In this document: piece by piece, positions 24,469 to 35,634 of the stretch
Position numbering within the stretch: the stretch's first letter is position 1
Layout of the letters: each line of letters starts with the position of its first letter
Source of the DNA: Burkholderia contaminans
Lineage (GTDB): Bacteria > Pseudomonadota > Gammaproteobacteria > Burkholderiales > Burkholderiaceae
DNA: 64,000 nucleotides
Assembly: GCF_029633825.1 (NCBI RefSeq)
Contig: NZ_CP090644.1
Coordinates: forward strand, 135,798 to 199,797
Direction: 5' to 3'
Notes under the pieces: model-generated
What the model saw: only the letters and a program-made list of their open reading frames with translations
What the model was told of the DNA's origin: nothing
Databases searched by the model: none
Translations under genes and position numbers: made by a program

Positions 24469-24939
24469 AATTGTCGCCGTTTGCGAAGTAAAAAAATTTC
24501 ACTTCGACGCCCGGGCCGCAATGAATGCAATTTTCATGAGACTTATTCGCCCGTTCGTTCAGATCATCGGTAACGTTTGCGTTTGCGGTGCTGCCGACGA
24601 CGCGGACAGGTGGCGTTGGTAATAAATAAATCCACGACGAGCGAAACGGCTTGCGACAACTCGCAGTTATCCGAGCCCGTTTGATGACGCACACATGACG
24701 TTTACTTCATCTTAATGTCATTATTTGCGGGCCCGTAGCCGGTCCGTGGGCCACATCATGCGCTGGCAAATGACGCGACATGTTGTGCACAACTTAGAGA
24801 GTTAAGATTTTCGGTGCTCAGCATTTCCATCGGTATCCTCGGGCATATGTACTGCTCGGTATCGGCGGGCCATTATCACTGATACTAGCGAATCGTGCCC
24901 TGCGACTTCCGGTGATGGCCCTACTTCGACGGAGGCGAT
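24469..24939. other. Gene-free interval before the copper island
   Basis: No credible gene is seen in these 471 bp. The composition is more AT-rich than on either side. A 79-codon minus-strand frame (24455-24694) has neither a ribosome site nor protein-like composition. The stretch separates the integrase remnant from the copper island and probably holds the promoter of the DUF305 gene. Confidence 0.5.
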
Positions 24940-25701
24940 ATGGAAAGCATTGCAAACTTGAAGGGTGAGCGACCGCGAGCGCGCTTGACGAGCCTTAGGA
25001 GAATTGTGCGACTCCCGCTACTGGGTCTGATGGTGGGAACATTCTTGGGCCCTACTATGGCGTTCGCGAGCGCGCCCGGTCGTGGAATTACAGCGGAATT
25101 TGAAGTCGCGCTAATGGAGCAGGTAATAGATCATCATTATTCTGCACTCAGAATGACCGAGCTCGCCGCAGGCACGGATACTCGGCGGAGTACCGAACTG
25201 TCTGCATATGAAGGGACATCGCCGACGCCGTCCTATCCGGCGACAAACGCGAAGGCCTCAATGGTAGAGATTAGGTCTAGTGCGCGGATGGAAAACCGTG
25301 GTCAGCGCGAACAGATCATTCAGCTTCAAAAGTTTCTGCGTGTCTGGTACGGAGTCAACTACCAGCCGAAGGTCCGTTCAGAACAACAAGCAGCAATTGC
25401 AATACTTGAGCATGCGCAACCAGGCAGAGCATTTGACCACGCGTACCTCGAGATATTCGCCCGGCACCATTATGAGCTTTTTGAACCGCTGAATGCTTGC
25501 ATGACCGGTGTTGACCGGCGTCATGATGCTCTGATTCGGCTGTGTTCCGAAATGTGGCATGCACAGACATCGGCGGTCGACGAGATGCGTGAACTGCTGG
25601 AGCAGGATTTTGGGGTTGTCGATTATCAGCCGTTCAGCGATGCCCGACCGCTTCAGACCGAGCATGCGAGTCCTCGGGGACAACACAGTGGGGGCGACTG
25701 A
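24940..25701 (+). CDS. DUF305-family exported protein
   Basis: The 253-aa protein has a long basic N-terminus and a hydrophobic export segment (LLGLMVGTFLGPTMAFASA). The mature part carries DUF305-like helices with paired His/Met: EVALMEQVIDHHYSALRMTE, and later EIFARHHYELFEPL with CMTGVDRRHDALIRLC. DUF305 proteins are ferritin-like and common beside copper genes. The start has GGAGGCGAT upstream. It opens the copper island; local GC is lower than in the cus operon. Confidence 0.75.
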   Translation: MESIANLKGERPRARLTSLRRIVRLPLLGLMVGTFLGPTMAFASAPGRGITAEFEVALMEQVIDHHYSALRMTELAAGTDTRRSTELSAYEGTSPTPSYPATNAKASMVEIRSSARMENRGQREQIIQLQKFLRVWYGVNYQPKVRSEQQAAIAILEHAQPGRAFDHAYLEIFARHHYELFEPLNACMTGVDRRHDALIRLCSEMWHAQTSAVDEMRELLEQDFGVVDYQPFSDARPLQTEHASPRGQHSGGD

Positions 25702-26048
25702 TCCGCCGGGTGGATAGACAATTTCCGTCTGAACTGCCCGAAGATGCCGCCGCACGCCGCATTATCGGGAGCGCAACGTGTGCGTGGGATCGAACGAATG
25801 AGCATGGCACCGCACATCCGTAATTGCGATCCGGGGTCAGCATTAGTGCGTACCGGAACCGGAGAGAACCACGCGATGTTCCTCGCCGATGGCCACCGTC
25901 CAATGGCCATTTATGCCCGACGTTGATACCGGTGATGAAACGATAAAAAGTACGCGATGGCGCGGGAGCAAAGGACAGCAGACGATCAATTTACCGACGG
26001 CTTTCGCGCCGACGCGGAAGCCGTCGTCCTTCATTTTGTGGTCCGAGT
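25702..26048. other. Gene-free interval with convergent hairpin
   Basis: These 347 bp contain no convincing gene. At 25995-26026 CGACGGCTT and AAGCCGTCG form a 9-bp stem between the convergent DUF305 and csp genes, a plausible bidirectional terminator although T-tracts are weak. Confidence 0.45.
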
Positions 26049-26378
26049 CTATTGTGCCATCGAGCGGCACTCTTGGGTACATCTTCGACATGCGAGTGCG
26101 CATTCCTTGCAATGTTCGTGAGGGTGCTTCTCGCACTCGGCCGCGCAAGCTTCGCAGATATTTGCACAGCTCGAACATAGCGCCTTTGTTTGCCCGCTTC
26201 CGCGCGCCATCGCGCCCGACGCGAGTCGGCAGAAGGCCGCGCAATCGAGGTCTAGTTTGATGCAATCCGCGAGTTGCGCAACTTCACTCTCATTGAGGCA
26301 TGCAGTTGCACAGTGATAGCATGCGGCTGCGCAATCATCGCAGGCGGAGATGCCGGACTGATACTGTTGGTGTGCCAT
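26049..26378 (-). CDS. csp: Four-helix-bundle copper storage protein (Csp-like)
   Basis: The ATG at 26378 with AAGGAGAATC upstream is chosen over the longer frame. The 109-aa protein has about 18 cysteines in CxxxC spacing lining helices (CDDCAAACYHCATAC, CAAFC, CSSCANICEACAAEC, CKECALACRRCTQEC) plus HPHEHC. This is the pattern of cytosolic Csp3/DUF326 proteins that store many Cu(I) ions. No signal peptide is seen. It is divergent from the cus operon and shares its 160-bp control region. Confidence 0.88.
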   Translation of the reverse strand: MAHQQYQSGISACDDCAAACYHCATACLNESEVAQLADCIKLDLDCAAFCRLASGAMARGSGQTKALCSSCANICEACAAECEKHPHEHCKECALACRRCTQECRSMAQ

Positions 26379-26479
26379 TTGATTCTCCTTGACTGGGCTG
26401 CCCGGATCGGGCCGGGCGCATCGCGCAAGCGCCGTACCCAAATCCAAGACGAACGCGTGACCGTGCACGTGTTGACTGC

Positions 26480-26499
26480 ATGTTTAAGGGCGGAAACAT
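26480..26499. promoter_or_regulatory. Inverted repeat in csp/cus control region
   Basis: ATGTTT and AAACAT flank eight bases just downstream of a TTGACT (26472-26477). A TATAAT lies at 26537-26542, overlapping the first possible ATG of the next gene. It is a candidate metal-regulator site between divergent copper genes; the regulator is unknown. Confidence 0.4.
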
Positions 26500-26540
26500 A
26501 AGTACAATTCCGATGCAAGCGCCGGTACGGGCGGACTATA

Positions 26541-26918
26541 ATGCGCGTTATGAAATTGCTCCGGACCTTCATCCTCTTGCTGCTTTGCGCGATGCTGCCC
26601 ATTAGCGGGCTGGCAGCGAGTGGCTTGACGGGCGACTGTCCGATGCAGCAAACCATGTCCATGAACACGGACTCGAGCATGTCAGCCGATATGCCCGGCT
26701 GCGACTTGATGAAGTCGGCATCCGCCGGCCACGCCAAAATGAAGGGCGTCTTCTGTAAAGTGACCGCCCAGTGCCAGTTCGGCAGCCTTTACCACCCAAC
26801 GGTGCAGGTCAGTGTCAGTCGGCCGGCTGCGCTCGTCAGCCCGGTCATTTTCCACTACGCCGACTCCCTCCCGAGCCGTGACCCGAACGGGTTGTGGCGA
26901 CCTCCGCGTCTCGTCTGA
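26541..26918 (+). CDS. Small Met/Cys-rich exported protein with RPP C-terminus
   Basis: The protein has 122-125 aa; the ATG at 26550 (MKLLRTF) is as likely as that at 26541. A signal peptide (TFILLLLCAMLPISGLAASG) is followed by a Met-rich segment (CPMQQTMSMNTDSSMSADMP) with cysteines and HAKMKG. It ends in WRPPRLV. Three other small copper-island proteins (41403, 46607, 62864) share this plan and the RPP ending. Likely role: periplasmic copper binding or sensing ahead of the Cus pump. Confidence 0.65.
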   Translation: MRVMKLLRTFILLLLCAMLPISGLAASGLTGDCPMQQTMSMNTDSSMSADMPGCDLMKSASAGHAKMKGVFCKVTAQCQFGSLYHPTVQVSVSRPAALVSPVIFHYADSLPSRDPNGLWRPPRLV

Positions 26919-26934
26919 TCCCACGCTGACAGGT

Positions 26935-26993
26935 TCACCGCGTATGCGGTGAGGTTCGTCCTTTGCCAGGACGTGGAATCCCTATGGGATTCC
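26935..26993. other. Two consecutive hairpins before cusC
   Basis: TCACCGC-GTAT-GCGGTGA (26935-26952) and GGAATCCC-TAT-GGGATTCC (26975-26993) are perfect stems in the leader between the small Met-rich gene and the outer-membrane factor gene. They could be an attenuator or mRNA-processing structures; no T-run follows. Confidence 0.4.
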
Positions 26994-27052
26994 GTCGTTG
27001 GGGTTAGAACATGCCATTCATTTTCGGCACGCCGCGGGGTCGGCGAGCTTCG

Positions 27053-28303
27053 ATGCGCGCGCATTCTCTTGTTGCCGCGCTACTGCTTGCGGGCGTCGTT
27101 CACGCCGAGCAAGCACCTTTCACGCTCGACGCCGCGCTGCAATCGGCGACCGACCATTCCGCATCGATGCAGGCGGCGCAGGCGTCCGTTCGCGCCAGCT
27201 CCGAGGCGGCCGTCAAGGCCGGCCAGTTGCCCGACCCGATGCTCTCGGCCGGTGTCGACAACTTGCCGATCAATGGCGCGCAGCGCTTCACGATCGGCCA
27301 GGACTTCATGACGATGCGCCGCATTGGCATCCAGCAGGAGTGGGTGTCGGGCAAGAAGCGGCAACTGCGTTCAGCGCTGGCCGATGAAATGGTCGGTCGC
27401 GAGCGAGCCGGTTATCTGATGCAACTCGCGACGGTCCGTCAGCAAACCGCGACGGCGTGGCTGAACGCCGTCTACGCCAAGCAGGCGGTCGCGCTTCAAC
27501 AGGCTTTGCTTGACCACATGACGCACGAACTGGCAGCCACGAAAGCGTCCTACCGTGGAGCGAAGGCGAGCGCTGCCGACGTCGTTCAGGCGCAAGCGAT
27601 GCTGGCGCAAACCCAGGATCAGGTTCTCAAGGCGCAGCAGACCTACCAGACGGCGCTGATCGGCCTGTCGCGCTGGACTGCCGTACCGGTGTCAGACGTG
27701 ACGGGGGAGCCGCCGGCGCCCGAATCGTTCGTCTCCGCGCTGCCGCCGGACGAACTGCGCATTGCGCACCCGACACTCGTGGCGGCATCCGACGACGTGG
27801 CGGTGGCCGAGGCGGATACCGCGGTGGCCAGCAGCGAGCGCAGCCCGAACTGGACGTGGCAAATCGCCTATCAGCAACGTGGCGGGGCCTATTCGAACAT
27901 GGTGTCGATCGGGGTCACGATTCCGCTGCCGCTCAATCGGAAGAATCTTCAGGACCGTGATCTCGCGCAGAAGACCGAACTTGCGACGAAGGCGCGGCTG
28001 ACCTACGAGGACACGCTGCGCCAGGTGCAGGCGGACATCCGCACGCAGTCCGCGACGCTGGCAAGCGGGCGCGAGCGCATCGCCAACCTGAGCCAGTCGC
28101 TGCTGCCGGCCGCCGATCAGCGCGTGCAGCTTGCCAACGCGGCTTATCGCGCCGGAAGCGGCTCGCTCGCGGATACGTTCGCGGCCCGACGCGCCCAACT
28201 GGAAGCGCAACTGCAAGTGCTCGACCTCAAGCGCGAGGTATCGCAAACCTGGGCACAACTCGAATATCAGGTCGTGCCATCGACGATGGCCGCCGCACAG
28301 TGA
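27053..28303 (+). CDS. cusC: CusC/TolC-family outer-membrane efflux protein
   Basis: The ATG at 27053 gives a clean signal peptide (MRAHSLVAALLLAGVVHAEQ); the ATG at 27011 is an alternative. The 416-aa mature frame shows the TolC duplication, with long helices rich in Ala/Gln (ALQSATDHSASMQAAQASVR, later LANAAYRAGSGSLADTFAAR). The beta-barrel strands lie between them. It forms the outer-membrane duct of the tripartite Cu(I)/Ag(I) pump encoded by the next two genes. Confidence 0.88.
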   Translation: MRAHSLVAALLLAGVVHAEQAPFTLDAALQSATDHSASMQAAQASVRASSEAAVKAGQLPDPMLSAGVDNLPINGAQRFTIGQDFMTMRRIGIQQEWVSGKKRQLRSALADEMVGRERAGYLMQLATVRQQTATAWLNAVYAKQAVALQQALLDHMTHELAATKASYRGAKASAADVVQAQAMLAQTQDQVLKAQQTYQTALIGLSRWTAVPVSDVTGEPPAPESFVSALPPDELRIAHPTLVAASDDVAVAEADTAVASSERSPNWTWQIAYQQRGGAYSNMVSIGVTIPLPLNRKNLQDRDLAQKTELATKARLTYEDTLRQVQADIRTQSATLASGRERIANLSQSLLPAADQRVQLANAAYRAGSGSLADTFAARRAQLEAQLQVLDLKREVSQTWAQLEYQVVPSTMAAAQ

Positions 28304-28314
28304 AGGAGAACAAC

Positions 28315-29850
28315 ATGACGAAGACCACGCTCGTGCGCGCAGTGTTGATGCTGTTTGCCGGGGCGGCCCTGCTCGGCGCCGGCTACTTTGCGGGTACTCG
28401 ACACGCAGGCGACGGCTTTCCGACCAGCGCTGCCGCGCCATCGATGTCCGCGGCGGGCGACAAGATCGACCCGAAAACCGGCCGAAAAGTACTGTACTGG
28501 CACGATCCGATGGTGCCGAACCAGCACTTCGACAAGCCGGGCAAATCGCCCTTCATGAACATGCAGCTCGAACCCGTCTTCGCGGACGAAGGTGGCGGAT
28601 CGAGCGGCATCAAGATTGACCCGGGCTTGCAGCAGAATCTCGGCATACGCTACGCGACCGTCCGTCGCCAGGATACGGCCGGTGGCTTCGATGCGGTTGG
28701 CACGACGCAGTTTGACGAGTCGAGAGCGGACGTCATTCAGTCGCGTGTCACCGGCTACATCGATCACCTGTATGCCAGCGCGCCGATGCAACGCGTCGCG
28801 AAGGGCGCGCCGATCGCGTCGCTATTCGTGCCGGATTGGCTCGCGCCGCAGGAGGAATATCTCGCTCTCAAGCGCGGCGGGATGGATCATAGTCTGCTCG
28901 ATGCATCACGTGCGCGCATGCGCGCGCTGTCGATTCCCGACGGCATGATCGCGGCGCTCGACCGTACCGGCAAGGCGCAAACGCACCTCACGCTGGCATC
29001 GCCGGAAGCGGGTGTCGTCAGCGAACTGAACGTGCGCGACGGTGCGATGGTCGCGCCGGGGCAGACGCTCGCGAAGATTTCGGGCCTCTCGAAGCTCTGG
29101 CTGATCGTCGAGATTCCGGAAGCGCTCGCGCTCGATGCGCGTCCGGGCATGACCGTCGACGCGACGTTCTCGGGCGATCCGACGCAGCATTTCACCGGGC
29201 GTATCCGCGAGATCCTGCCGGGCATCACCACCAGTAGCCGCACGCTTCAGGCGCGCCTTGAAATCGACAACAGTGCGCTCAAGCTGACGCCCGGCATGCT
29301 GATGCGCGTGCGCGTCGGCGGCCAGAAGGCCGTGTCGCGGTTGCTCGTGCCGTCCGAAGCGGTCATCACGACCGGCAAGCGTTCGATCGTCATCGTCAAA
29401 AACAGCGACGGCCGTCTGCAGCCCGCGTCGGTGACGGTCGGCAACGACGTCGGCAACGAAACCGAAGTGCTGAGCGGCCTGAACGACGGCGACACCGTCG
29501 TCGCGTCCGGTCAGTTCCTGATCGATTCGGAAGCCAGCCTGAAGTCCGTGCTGCCGCGGCTGGAGGGCGGGAAGGGTGCCGGTGCGGCGACAGCGGCGTC
29601 CGCGCCGGCAGCCGCTTCACCAACCTACGAGACCACCGGCAGGGTCGAAAAGGTGACTGCGGCCGACATGACGTTCTCGCATCAGCCGGTTCCCGCGCTT
29701 GGTTGGGGCGCGATGACGATGACGTTCAACAAGCCGGCGTCGAACGCCTTTCCGGACGTGAAGGTTGGCCAGGCCGTGCACTTCGCCTTCAAGCAGACGG
29801 ATGACGGCTACCAACTGACGAAGGTTGAGCCGGCCGGAGGCGTCCAATGA
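28315..29850 (+). CDS. cusB: CusB-type membrane-fusion protein with C-terminal CusF domain
   Basis: The ATG at 28315 has GGAG upstream. A signal anchor ([17 protein letters not shown]) is followed by a heavy-metal-binding motif ([17 protein letters not shown]), the barrel-sandwich and lipoyl domains, and the beta-barrel. The final 75 residues are a CusF-like OB domain ([10 protein letters not shown], then [18 protein letters not shown]). Fusion of the chaperone to the adaptor places Cu(I) transfer in one chain. Its stop overlaps cusA by ATGA. Confidence 0.92.
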   Translation: MTKTTLVRAVLMLFAGAALLGAGYFAGTRHAGDGFPTSAAAPSMSAAGDKIDPKTGRKVLYWHDPMVPNQHFDKPGKSPFMNMQLEPVFADEGGGSSGIKIDPGLQQNLGIRYATVRRQDTAGGFDAVGTTQFDESRADVIQSRVTGYIDHLYASAPMQRVAKGAPIASLFVPDWLAPQEEYLALKRGGMDHSLLDASRARMRALSIPDGMIAALDRTGKAQTHLTLASPEAGVVSELNVRDGAMVAPGQTLAKISGLSKLWLIVEIPEALALDARPGMTVDATFSGDPTQHFTGRIREILPGITTSSRTLQARLEIDNSALKLTPGMLMRVRVGGQKAVSRLLVPSEAVITTGKRSIVIVKNSDGRLQPASVTVGNDVGNETEVLSGLNDGDTVVASGQFLIDSEASLKSVLPRLEGGKGAGAATAASAPAAASPTYETTGRVEKVTAADMTFSHQPVPALGWGAMTMTFNKPASNAFPDVKVGQAVHFAFKQTDDGYQLTKVEPAGGVQ

Positions 29851-32800
29851 TCGCGCATCTCATACGGTGGTCCATTCGCAACCGGTTCATGGTGCTGCTC
29901 GTGACCATCCTCGTCGCGGCGTGGGGTGTCTACTCGCTCAAGGAGACGCCGCTCGATGCGCTGCCCGACCTGTCGGACACGCAGGTCATCATCAAGGCGT
30001 CGTATCCAGGCAAGGCACCGCAGGTGATCGAGGATCAGGTGACCTATCCGTTGACGACCACGCTGCTCGGCGTGCCCGGCGCCAAGACCATCCGCGCGTA
30101 TTCGTCATTCGGGGATGCGTTCGTCTACGTGCTGTTCGATGACAAGACCGATCAGTATTGGGCGCGCTCGCGCGTGCTGGAATACTTAAATCAGGTGCAA
30201 AGCCGCCTTCCGCAGGGTGCGACGGTGTCGCTCGGCCCAGATGCGACCGGTGTCGGTTGGGTGTACGAGTACGCGCTCGTCGACAAGACCGGACAGCACG
30301 ATCTCGGGCAACTGCGCGCGCTGAACGACTGGTTCCTGAAGTTCGAGCTGAAGGCCGTGCCGGACGTGTCTGAGGTCGCCAGCATCGGCGGGATGGTGCG
30401 CCAGTACCAGGTCGTGCTCGATCCGGACAAGCTGCGCGCGTACGGCATCACGCAGTCGATGGTGGCCGACGCGCTCGGCAAGGCCAATCAGGCGTCGGGC
30501 GGCTCGGTCGTCGAACTCGCCGAGTCGGAATACATGGTGCGCTCGTCCGGCTATCTGCGCTCGCTCGACGACTTCCGCCACGTCGTGCTGCGCACGAACG
30601 AAGCGGGTACCCCGGTACTGCTCGGCGACGTCGCGCGCATCCAGATCGGCCCGGAGATGCGCCGCGGCATCGCCGAATTGAACGGCGAGGGCGAGGTCGC
30701 GGGCGGGGTCATCGTGATGCGCTCCGGCAAGAACGCCCTGACGACCATCGACGCGGTCAAAGCGAAGCTCGCCGAGCTGAAGCGCTCGCTGCCGCCCGGC
30801 GTCGAAGTCGTCACGACGTACGACCGCTCGCAACTCATCGAACGCGCGGTGGACAACCTGAAGGACAAGCTGATCGAGGAATTCATCGTCGTCGGGTTGG
30901 TATGCGCAGTGTTCCTGTTCCACCTGCGCAGCGCATTCGTCGCAATCCTGTCGCTGCCGCTCGGTGTGTTGGCCGCATTCATCGTGATGCGCTACCAAGG
31001 CGTGAACGCGAACCTGATGTCGCTGGGCGGTATCGCGATCGCGATCGGCGCGATGATCGACGCGGCGATCGTGATGATCGAGAACGCGCACAAGCATCTT
31101 GAGGCCTACGAACATGCCCATCCTCGCGTGCCGATAAACGCAGCGCAGCGCTGGGAACTGATTGCCGCGTCCGCGGCGGAAGTCGGGCCGGCGCTGTTCT
31201 TCTCGCTGCTGATCATCACGCTGTCGTTCATCCCGGTCTTCTCGCTCGAAGGGCAGGAGGGCAAGCTGTTCTCGCCGCTGGCGTTCACGAAGACCTATAC
31301 GATTGCGGCCGCAGCCGGGCTGTCGGTCACGCTGGTGCCGGTGCTCATGGGCTACCTGATCCGCGGCCGCATTCCGCATGAGAACGCGAACCCGATCAAC
31401 CGCGTGCTGATCCGGCTGTACCGGCCACTGCTCGAAGCGACTCTGCGTCGCCCATGGTTGACGATCGGTTTTGCCGTCGTCGCACTGGCCCTGACGGCGA
31501 TTCCGGTGTCGCGACTAGGGGGCGAGTTCCTGCCGCCGCTCGATGAGGGCGACTTGCTGTACATGCCGACCGCGCTGCCGGGCATTTCGGCTCAAAAGGC
31601 GTCCGAACTACTGCAGCAGACCGACCGGCTCATCAAGACAGTGCCGGAGGTCGCGACCGTGTTCGGTAAGTCCGGCCGCGCCGACACGGCCACGGACCCG
31701 GCGCCGCTCGAGATGTTCGAGACGACGATCCAGTTCAAGCCTCGCAGTCAATGGCGGCCCGGCATGACACCCGAGAAGCTGGTCGACGAGCTGGACCGGA
31801 CCGTCAAGGTGCCGGGCCTGTCGAACGTATGGGTGCCGCCGATCCGCAACCGGCTCGACATGCTGTCCACCGGCATCAAGACACCCGTCGGGGTCAAGAT
31901 TTCCGGACCTGACCTGACGCAGATCGACACGATCGCGACGCAGGTCGAAGCTGCGGTGAAGCACGTGCCGGGCGTGACGTCCGCGCTGGCGGAGCGTCTG
32001 AACGGTGGACGGTACATCGACGTCGACATCGATCGGCTTGCGGCCGCGCGATACGGCCTATCCGTCATGGACATCCAGTCCGTCGTGTCGTCGGCTGTGG
32101 GGGGAGAGAACGTTGGCGAGGTAATTGCCGGGCGCGAACGCTTCCCGATCAATATCCGTTATCCGCGCGAAGTCCGCGATTCGCTCGAGAAGCTGCGGCA
32201 GTTGCCGATCGTCACGGATCGGGGCGCGCAAATCCAGCTCGGCGACGTCGCGCATGTCACGATCGCCGACGGGCCGCCGATGATCCGCAGCGAGAACGCA
32301 CGGCTGTCCGGCTATGTGTACGTCGACATCCGCAATACGGACCTCGAATCGGCCGTGCAGGCGATGCAGAAGGCCGTCGCGCAGCAGGTGAAGCTGCCGC
32401 CCGGCTATTCGATCGCATGGTCCGGACAGTTCGAGTACCTGGAGCGGGCGGCGGCGAAGTTGCGCACCGTCATTCCGGTCACGCTCGTCGTGATCTTCGT
32501 GCTGCTGTTCCTGACGTTCAATTCGGCGGCCGACGCATTGCTGCTGATGTCGACCGTGCCGTTCGCACTGGTGGGCGGCCTCTGGTTCATCTGGGGCCTG
32601 GGCCACGCGGTGTCGGTCGCCACCTCGGTCGGCTTCATCGCGCTGGCGGGCGTCGCGGCAGAGTTCGGCGTCGTGATGCTGCTGTACCTGAAGGGTGCGT
32701 TGAACGGTCGGCTCGAAGCCGGCGCGCCATTCACGGAGGCCGTGCTGGCCGACGCGATTCGTGAAGGGGCGGTGCTGCGCGTACGACCCAAGGCGATGAC

Positions 32801-33053
32801 TGTTGCCGTCGTGCTGTCCGGCCTTGTGCCGATCATGATCGGGCACGGCGCCGGTTCTGAAGTCATGCAGCGTATCGCTGCGCCGATGGTGGGCGGTATG
32901 GTCACCGCGCCGCTGCTGTCGATGTTCGTCATTCCGGCAGCCTGGTTCCTGTTGCAGCGTCGTCGTGCGCGCAAGGTGGACCAGGCGGGAATTCACCAAG
33001 CAGTTCCTTCCGGCACGAAGGTGCCTTCAATCCAATCTGGAGAAGCTCAATGA
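29847..33053 (+). CDS. cusA: CusA-type heavy-metal RND efflux pump
   Basis: This 1068-aa protein has the HME-RND pattern of twelve membrane helices and two large periplasmic loops. The family signature [17 protein letters not shown] in TM4 contains the proton-relay aspartate at about 405. The N-terminus [18 protein letters not shown] is typical of the family. It drives proton-coupled export of Cu(I)/Ag(I) from the periplasm through CusB and CusC. The frame is intact and overlaps both neighbours by four bases. Confidence 0.95.
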   Translation: MIAHLIRWSIRNRFMVLLVTILVAAWGVYSLKETPLDALPDLSDTQVIIKASYPGKAPQVIEDQVTYPLTTTLLGVPGAKTIRAYSSFGDAFVYVLFDDKTDQYWARSRVLEYLNQVQSRLPQGATVSLGPDATGVGWVYEYALVDKTGQHDLGQLRALNDWFLKFELKAVPDVSEVASIGGMVRQYQVVLDPDKLRAYGITQSMVADALGKANQASGGSVVELAESEYMVRSSGYLRSLDDFRHVVLRTNEAGTPVLLGDVARIQIGPEMRRGIAELNGEGEVAGGVIVMRSGKNALTTIDAVKAKLAELKRSLPPGVEVVTTYDRSQLIERAVDNLKDKLIEEFIVVGLVCAVFLFHLRSAFVAILSLPLGVLAAFIVMRYQGVNANLMSLGGIAIAIGAMIDAAIVMIENAHKHLEAYEHAHPRVPINAAQRWELIAASAAEVGPALFFSLLIITLSFIPVFSLEGQEGKLFSPLAFTKTYTIAAAAGLSVTLVPVLMGYLIRGRIPHENANPINRVLIRLYRPLLEATLRRPWLTIGFAVVALALTAIPVSRLGGEFLPPLDEGDLLYMPTALPGISAQKASELLQQTDRLIKTVPEVATVFGKSGRADTATDPAPLEMFETTIQFKPRSQWRPGMTPEKLVDELDRTVKVPGLSNVWVPPIRNRLDMLSTGIKTPVGVKISGPDLTQIDTIATQVEAAVKHVPGVTSALAERLNGGRYIDVDIDRLAAARYGLSVMDIQSVVSSAVGGENVGEVIAGRERFPINIRYPREVRDSLEKLRQLPIVTDRGAQIQLGDVAHVTIADGPPMIRSENARLSGYVYVDIRNTDLESAVQAMQKAVAQQVKLPPGYSIAWSGQFEYLERAAAKLRTVIPVTLVVIFVLLFLTFNSAADALLLMSTVPFALVGGLWFIWGLGHAVSVATSVGFIALAGVAAEFGVVMLLYLKGALNGRLEAGAPFTEAVLADAIREGAVLRVRPKAMTVAVVLSGLVPIMIGHGAGSEVMQRIAAPMVGGMVTAPLLSMFVIPAAWFLLQRRRARKVDQAGIHQAVPSGTKVPSIQSGEAQ

Positions 33054-33409
33054 AGAAATTTGTCATTACTGCCGCTGCAGTTTGTGCAATGGGCGCGTTC
33101 GCATCGTCGGCATTCGCCGGCGACGACATGTCCGGCAAGGGGATGTCGATGAAACCGTCCGCATCGAAGAAAGCCTCGGAGTCGGCACTGACCGATGCGG
33201 AGGTGATGAAGGTCGATGCCGCAACCGGCATGGTCACGCTCAAGCATGGCGAATTCGCCAATATCGGCATGGCCGCGATGACGATGGCGTACAAGGCCAA
33301 GGACGCCGCGATGGTCAAGCAGGCTCACCAGGGTGACAAGGTCAAGGTGCGCGTCGAGGATGTCGGCGGCACCCTGACCATCGTGAAAATGGTGAAGCAA
33401 TCGTCTTGA
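33050..33409 (+). CDS. cusF: CusF-like periplasmic copper chaperone
   Basis: The 119-aa protein has a signal peptide ([16 protein letters not shown]) and a CusF OB domain with the metal ligands H and M in [20 protein letters not shown] (the Trp usually stacking on the metal is not evident here). A Met/Lys-rich N-terminal linker precedes it. It hands Cu(I)/Ag(I) to CusB. It is the last gene of the cus operon and is a second CusF domain beside the one fused to CusB. Confidence 0.92.
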   Translation: MKKFVITAAAVCAMGAFASSAFAGDDMSGKGMSMKPSASKKASESALTDAEVMKVDAATGMVTLKHGEFANIGMAAMTMAYKAKDAAMVKQAHQGDKVKVRVEDVGGTLTIVKMVKQSS

Positions 33410-33471
33410 TGGGGTAAAGCCGTGCCTGCGGGCCGGCCATCGATGGCCGGTCCCGCATGCGGCGTCTCTGA

Positions 33472-35127
33472 ATGGAGGCGGCAGTGCACACATGGCATTC
33501 CACGGCGAGGGCGTTCGGTGGACGCTGGGCGCATGCGCTCGTGCTGCGCATCGCGCTTGGCGTGCTGTTGATGCTGGCATCGTTCGCCGCCCACGCGCTC
33601 GGCGAGGCCGATCTTCTACCGCCTGAGAGTGCCTTTCCTCTGAAGGTGTCGCTCGGCGGGCCGCAGCAAGTCGATCTCGACTTCGATACCCATCCGGGAT
33701 ACTACCTTTATCGAGACCGCTTCAGCTTCGCGGCGGACGGTGTGCCGGTCAAGCCCGACGCGCTGCCGCCGGGCGAGGTCAAGAAGGATCCGACGTTTGG
33801 CATGGTCACGGTATACCACCGGCCGCTACATCTTCGCATTACGCTGCCTCGTGCCGTCGCAGCAGGCAGTGTCACGTTGTCGGTCACCTCGCAAGGATGT
33901 GCGGACGCGGGCGTCTGCTATCCGCCATTGATGCGCACCTTCCGGATTGCCACAGATGGAACGGTGACGCGTGTGGCCACCGGCGATGATGCCGGGGCGG
34001 CTGCTGCTCAGACCGGCGGCTCGAGAAGTCATTCGACACTCTCGGTGTTCGGAATCCATCTGCGTCCGGCAAACGGAATCAGCCTGCCCGAAATCGCCGG
34101 TTTTCTGCTTGGCGGTCTGCTGATGGCGGCCACGGTCTGCATGTATCCGCTGATTCCGATCGTTGCAGCCGTTATCGGCGCGGGCGCGCGACCGGCTTCG
34201 CTGTGGCGCGGCTTCAGACTATCGTTCGTCTACGTGCAGGGACTCGCGCTCACCTACGCCGGTGCCGGCACCGTCGCGGCGCTCGCGGGTATGCCGCTCG
34301 TCGCATTGACGCAGCGGAGCTGGGTGCTGGCCGCGTTCGGTGCGCTGATGGTCGTATTTGCGCTCGGCATGTTCGGCGTGTTCCGGCTGCAGATGCCCGT
34401 CAACTGGCAGACCCGCTTCGCGAACTGGAGCCGCCGGCTGCCGGGCGGGCGCGCGGGCCCCGTGTTCGTGATGGGCATGCTGTCCGCGCTGATCGTCGGT
34501 CCGTGCTCCACGCCGGTGCTCGCGGGTGCGCTGCTCTATATCGCGAACAGTCGCGACCTGATCGGTGGTGCGGCGGCGCTTTACGCAATGGCGATCGGCA
34601 TGGGGCTGCCGTTGCTCGCGTTCGGCACGTTTGGCTCGCACGTATTGCCGAAAGCCGGCCGTTGGATGATCCCCGTGCAGCATACGCTTGGATTCATGCT
34701 GTTGGCCGCGGCGCTCTGGTTTGTCTATTCGCTGTTGCCTGATTGGCTGTTGATGATGGTGCTCGCGATGCTGTTCGCGAGCGCGGGCATGACGCTGCGG
34801 GGGATCGATCCGTTGCCGCCGAACGCGCACGGCATCCAGCGGATCGGTAAGGCTCTCGGTGTGTTGCTGTTGGTAGTGGGCGTCGCAGAGCTAGTCGGCG
34901 TCGCATCAGGCCACTTCGATGCGTTACGGCCACTGGGCGGCTTCATGCAGATGTCTGTTCCAGCGAGCAGGCCAACCCAGGCGAGCGCGCGCTTCGAATC
35001 GATACGCTCGAATGCCGAACTGGACCGCGCGCTCGCGGACGCGCGCGGTCGGCCCATGATGATCGATTTCTATGCCGACTGGTGCATCACGTGCAAAGAG
35101 CTCGAACGCTTCACGTTCAGTGATTCG
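33472..35127 (+). pseudogene. dsbD: DsbD thiol:disulfide interchange protein, 5' part split by IS66
   Basis: The order is signal region (LGVLLMLASFAAHALGEA), DsbD-alpha domain with C...AGVCYPPL, eight-helix CcdA-like beta domain with the cysteines of TVCMYPLIPI and VGPCSTPVLAG, then the start of the gamma thioredoxin domain (DFYADWCITCKELERFTFS). The frame is cut at 35127 by an IS66 element and resumes at 37759. Removing the element and one 8-bp repeat restores 623 codons exactly. It would pass electrons from thioredoxin to periplasmic targets. Confidence 0.9.
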
Positions 35128-35211
35128 GTAAGCGACTCGGCCCGACCGTTTCCCGATGCTGATTTTGCTGGCGCATGATAGTCGCGTTTAGATTGACGGA
35201 GACGGTCAGCT

Positions 35212-35634
35212 ATGCCGAATGCAGCGCGCCCGGCCCATCGCACGTATGCGCGGGCATTCAAACAGCAAGTGATCAGGGAAACGTTGGAACCAGGCATGTC
35301 GGTGTCGATCGTCGCGCGGCGGCACGACATCAACGCCAACGTCGTGTTCGGGTGGCGCAAGCAATATCGGGAAGGCAAGCTGGAACTGCCGGGACTCGAA
35401 GCTGCGCCGTCGGCCATGACAGGCACGGAGTTGCTGAGCGTTGACGTGATCGATTCGGTGTTGATGCTGCCAGCGCCGCAGCCTACGGGAAACGCGACGT
35501 CGAAGGTGACAAGCGGCGTACCGATGCCGACGCCCGTGTGCGAGATCGAGGTGGAGATCGGCAAGCGGCGCGTGAAGATTCGCGGCCTGTCTGCTGAGCG
35601 GGCCGAAGCGTTCCTGCAGGAATGCCTGAAGTGA
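35212..35634 (+). CDS. tnpA: IS66 accessory protein TnpA
   Basis: This 140-aa protein has an N-terminal HTH (TYARAFKQQVIRETLEPGMS, then VSIVARRHDINANVVFGWRK) of the IS3/IS66 OrfA type. It overlaps tnpB through GTGA at 35631, the typical IS66 coupling. It is intact. Confidence 0.9.
   Translation: MPNAARPAHRTYARAFKQQVIRETLEPGMSVSIVARRHDINANVVFGWRKQYREGKLELPGLEAAPSAMTGTELLSVDVIDSVLMLPAPQPTGNATSKVTSGVPMPTPVCEIEVEIGKRRVKIRGLSAERAEAFLQECLK

Noticed and set aside
24455..24694. 79-codon minus-strand ORF after the integrase copy
   Set aside because: No ribosome site, composition not protein-like, and overlaps the integrase remnant end.
30186..31379. 397-codon minus-strand ORF inside cusA
   Set aside because: It is the high-GC antisense shadow of cusA, with His/Arg-rich low-complexity composition.
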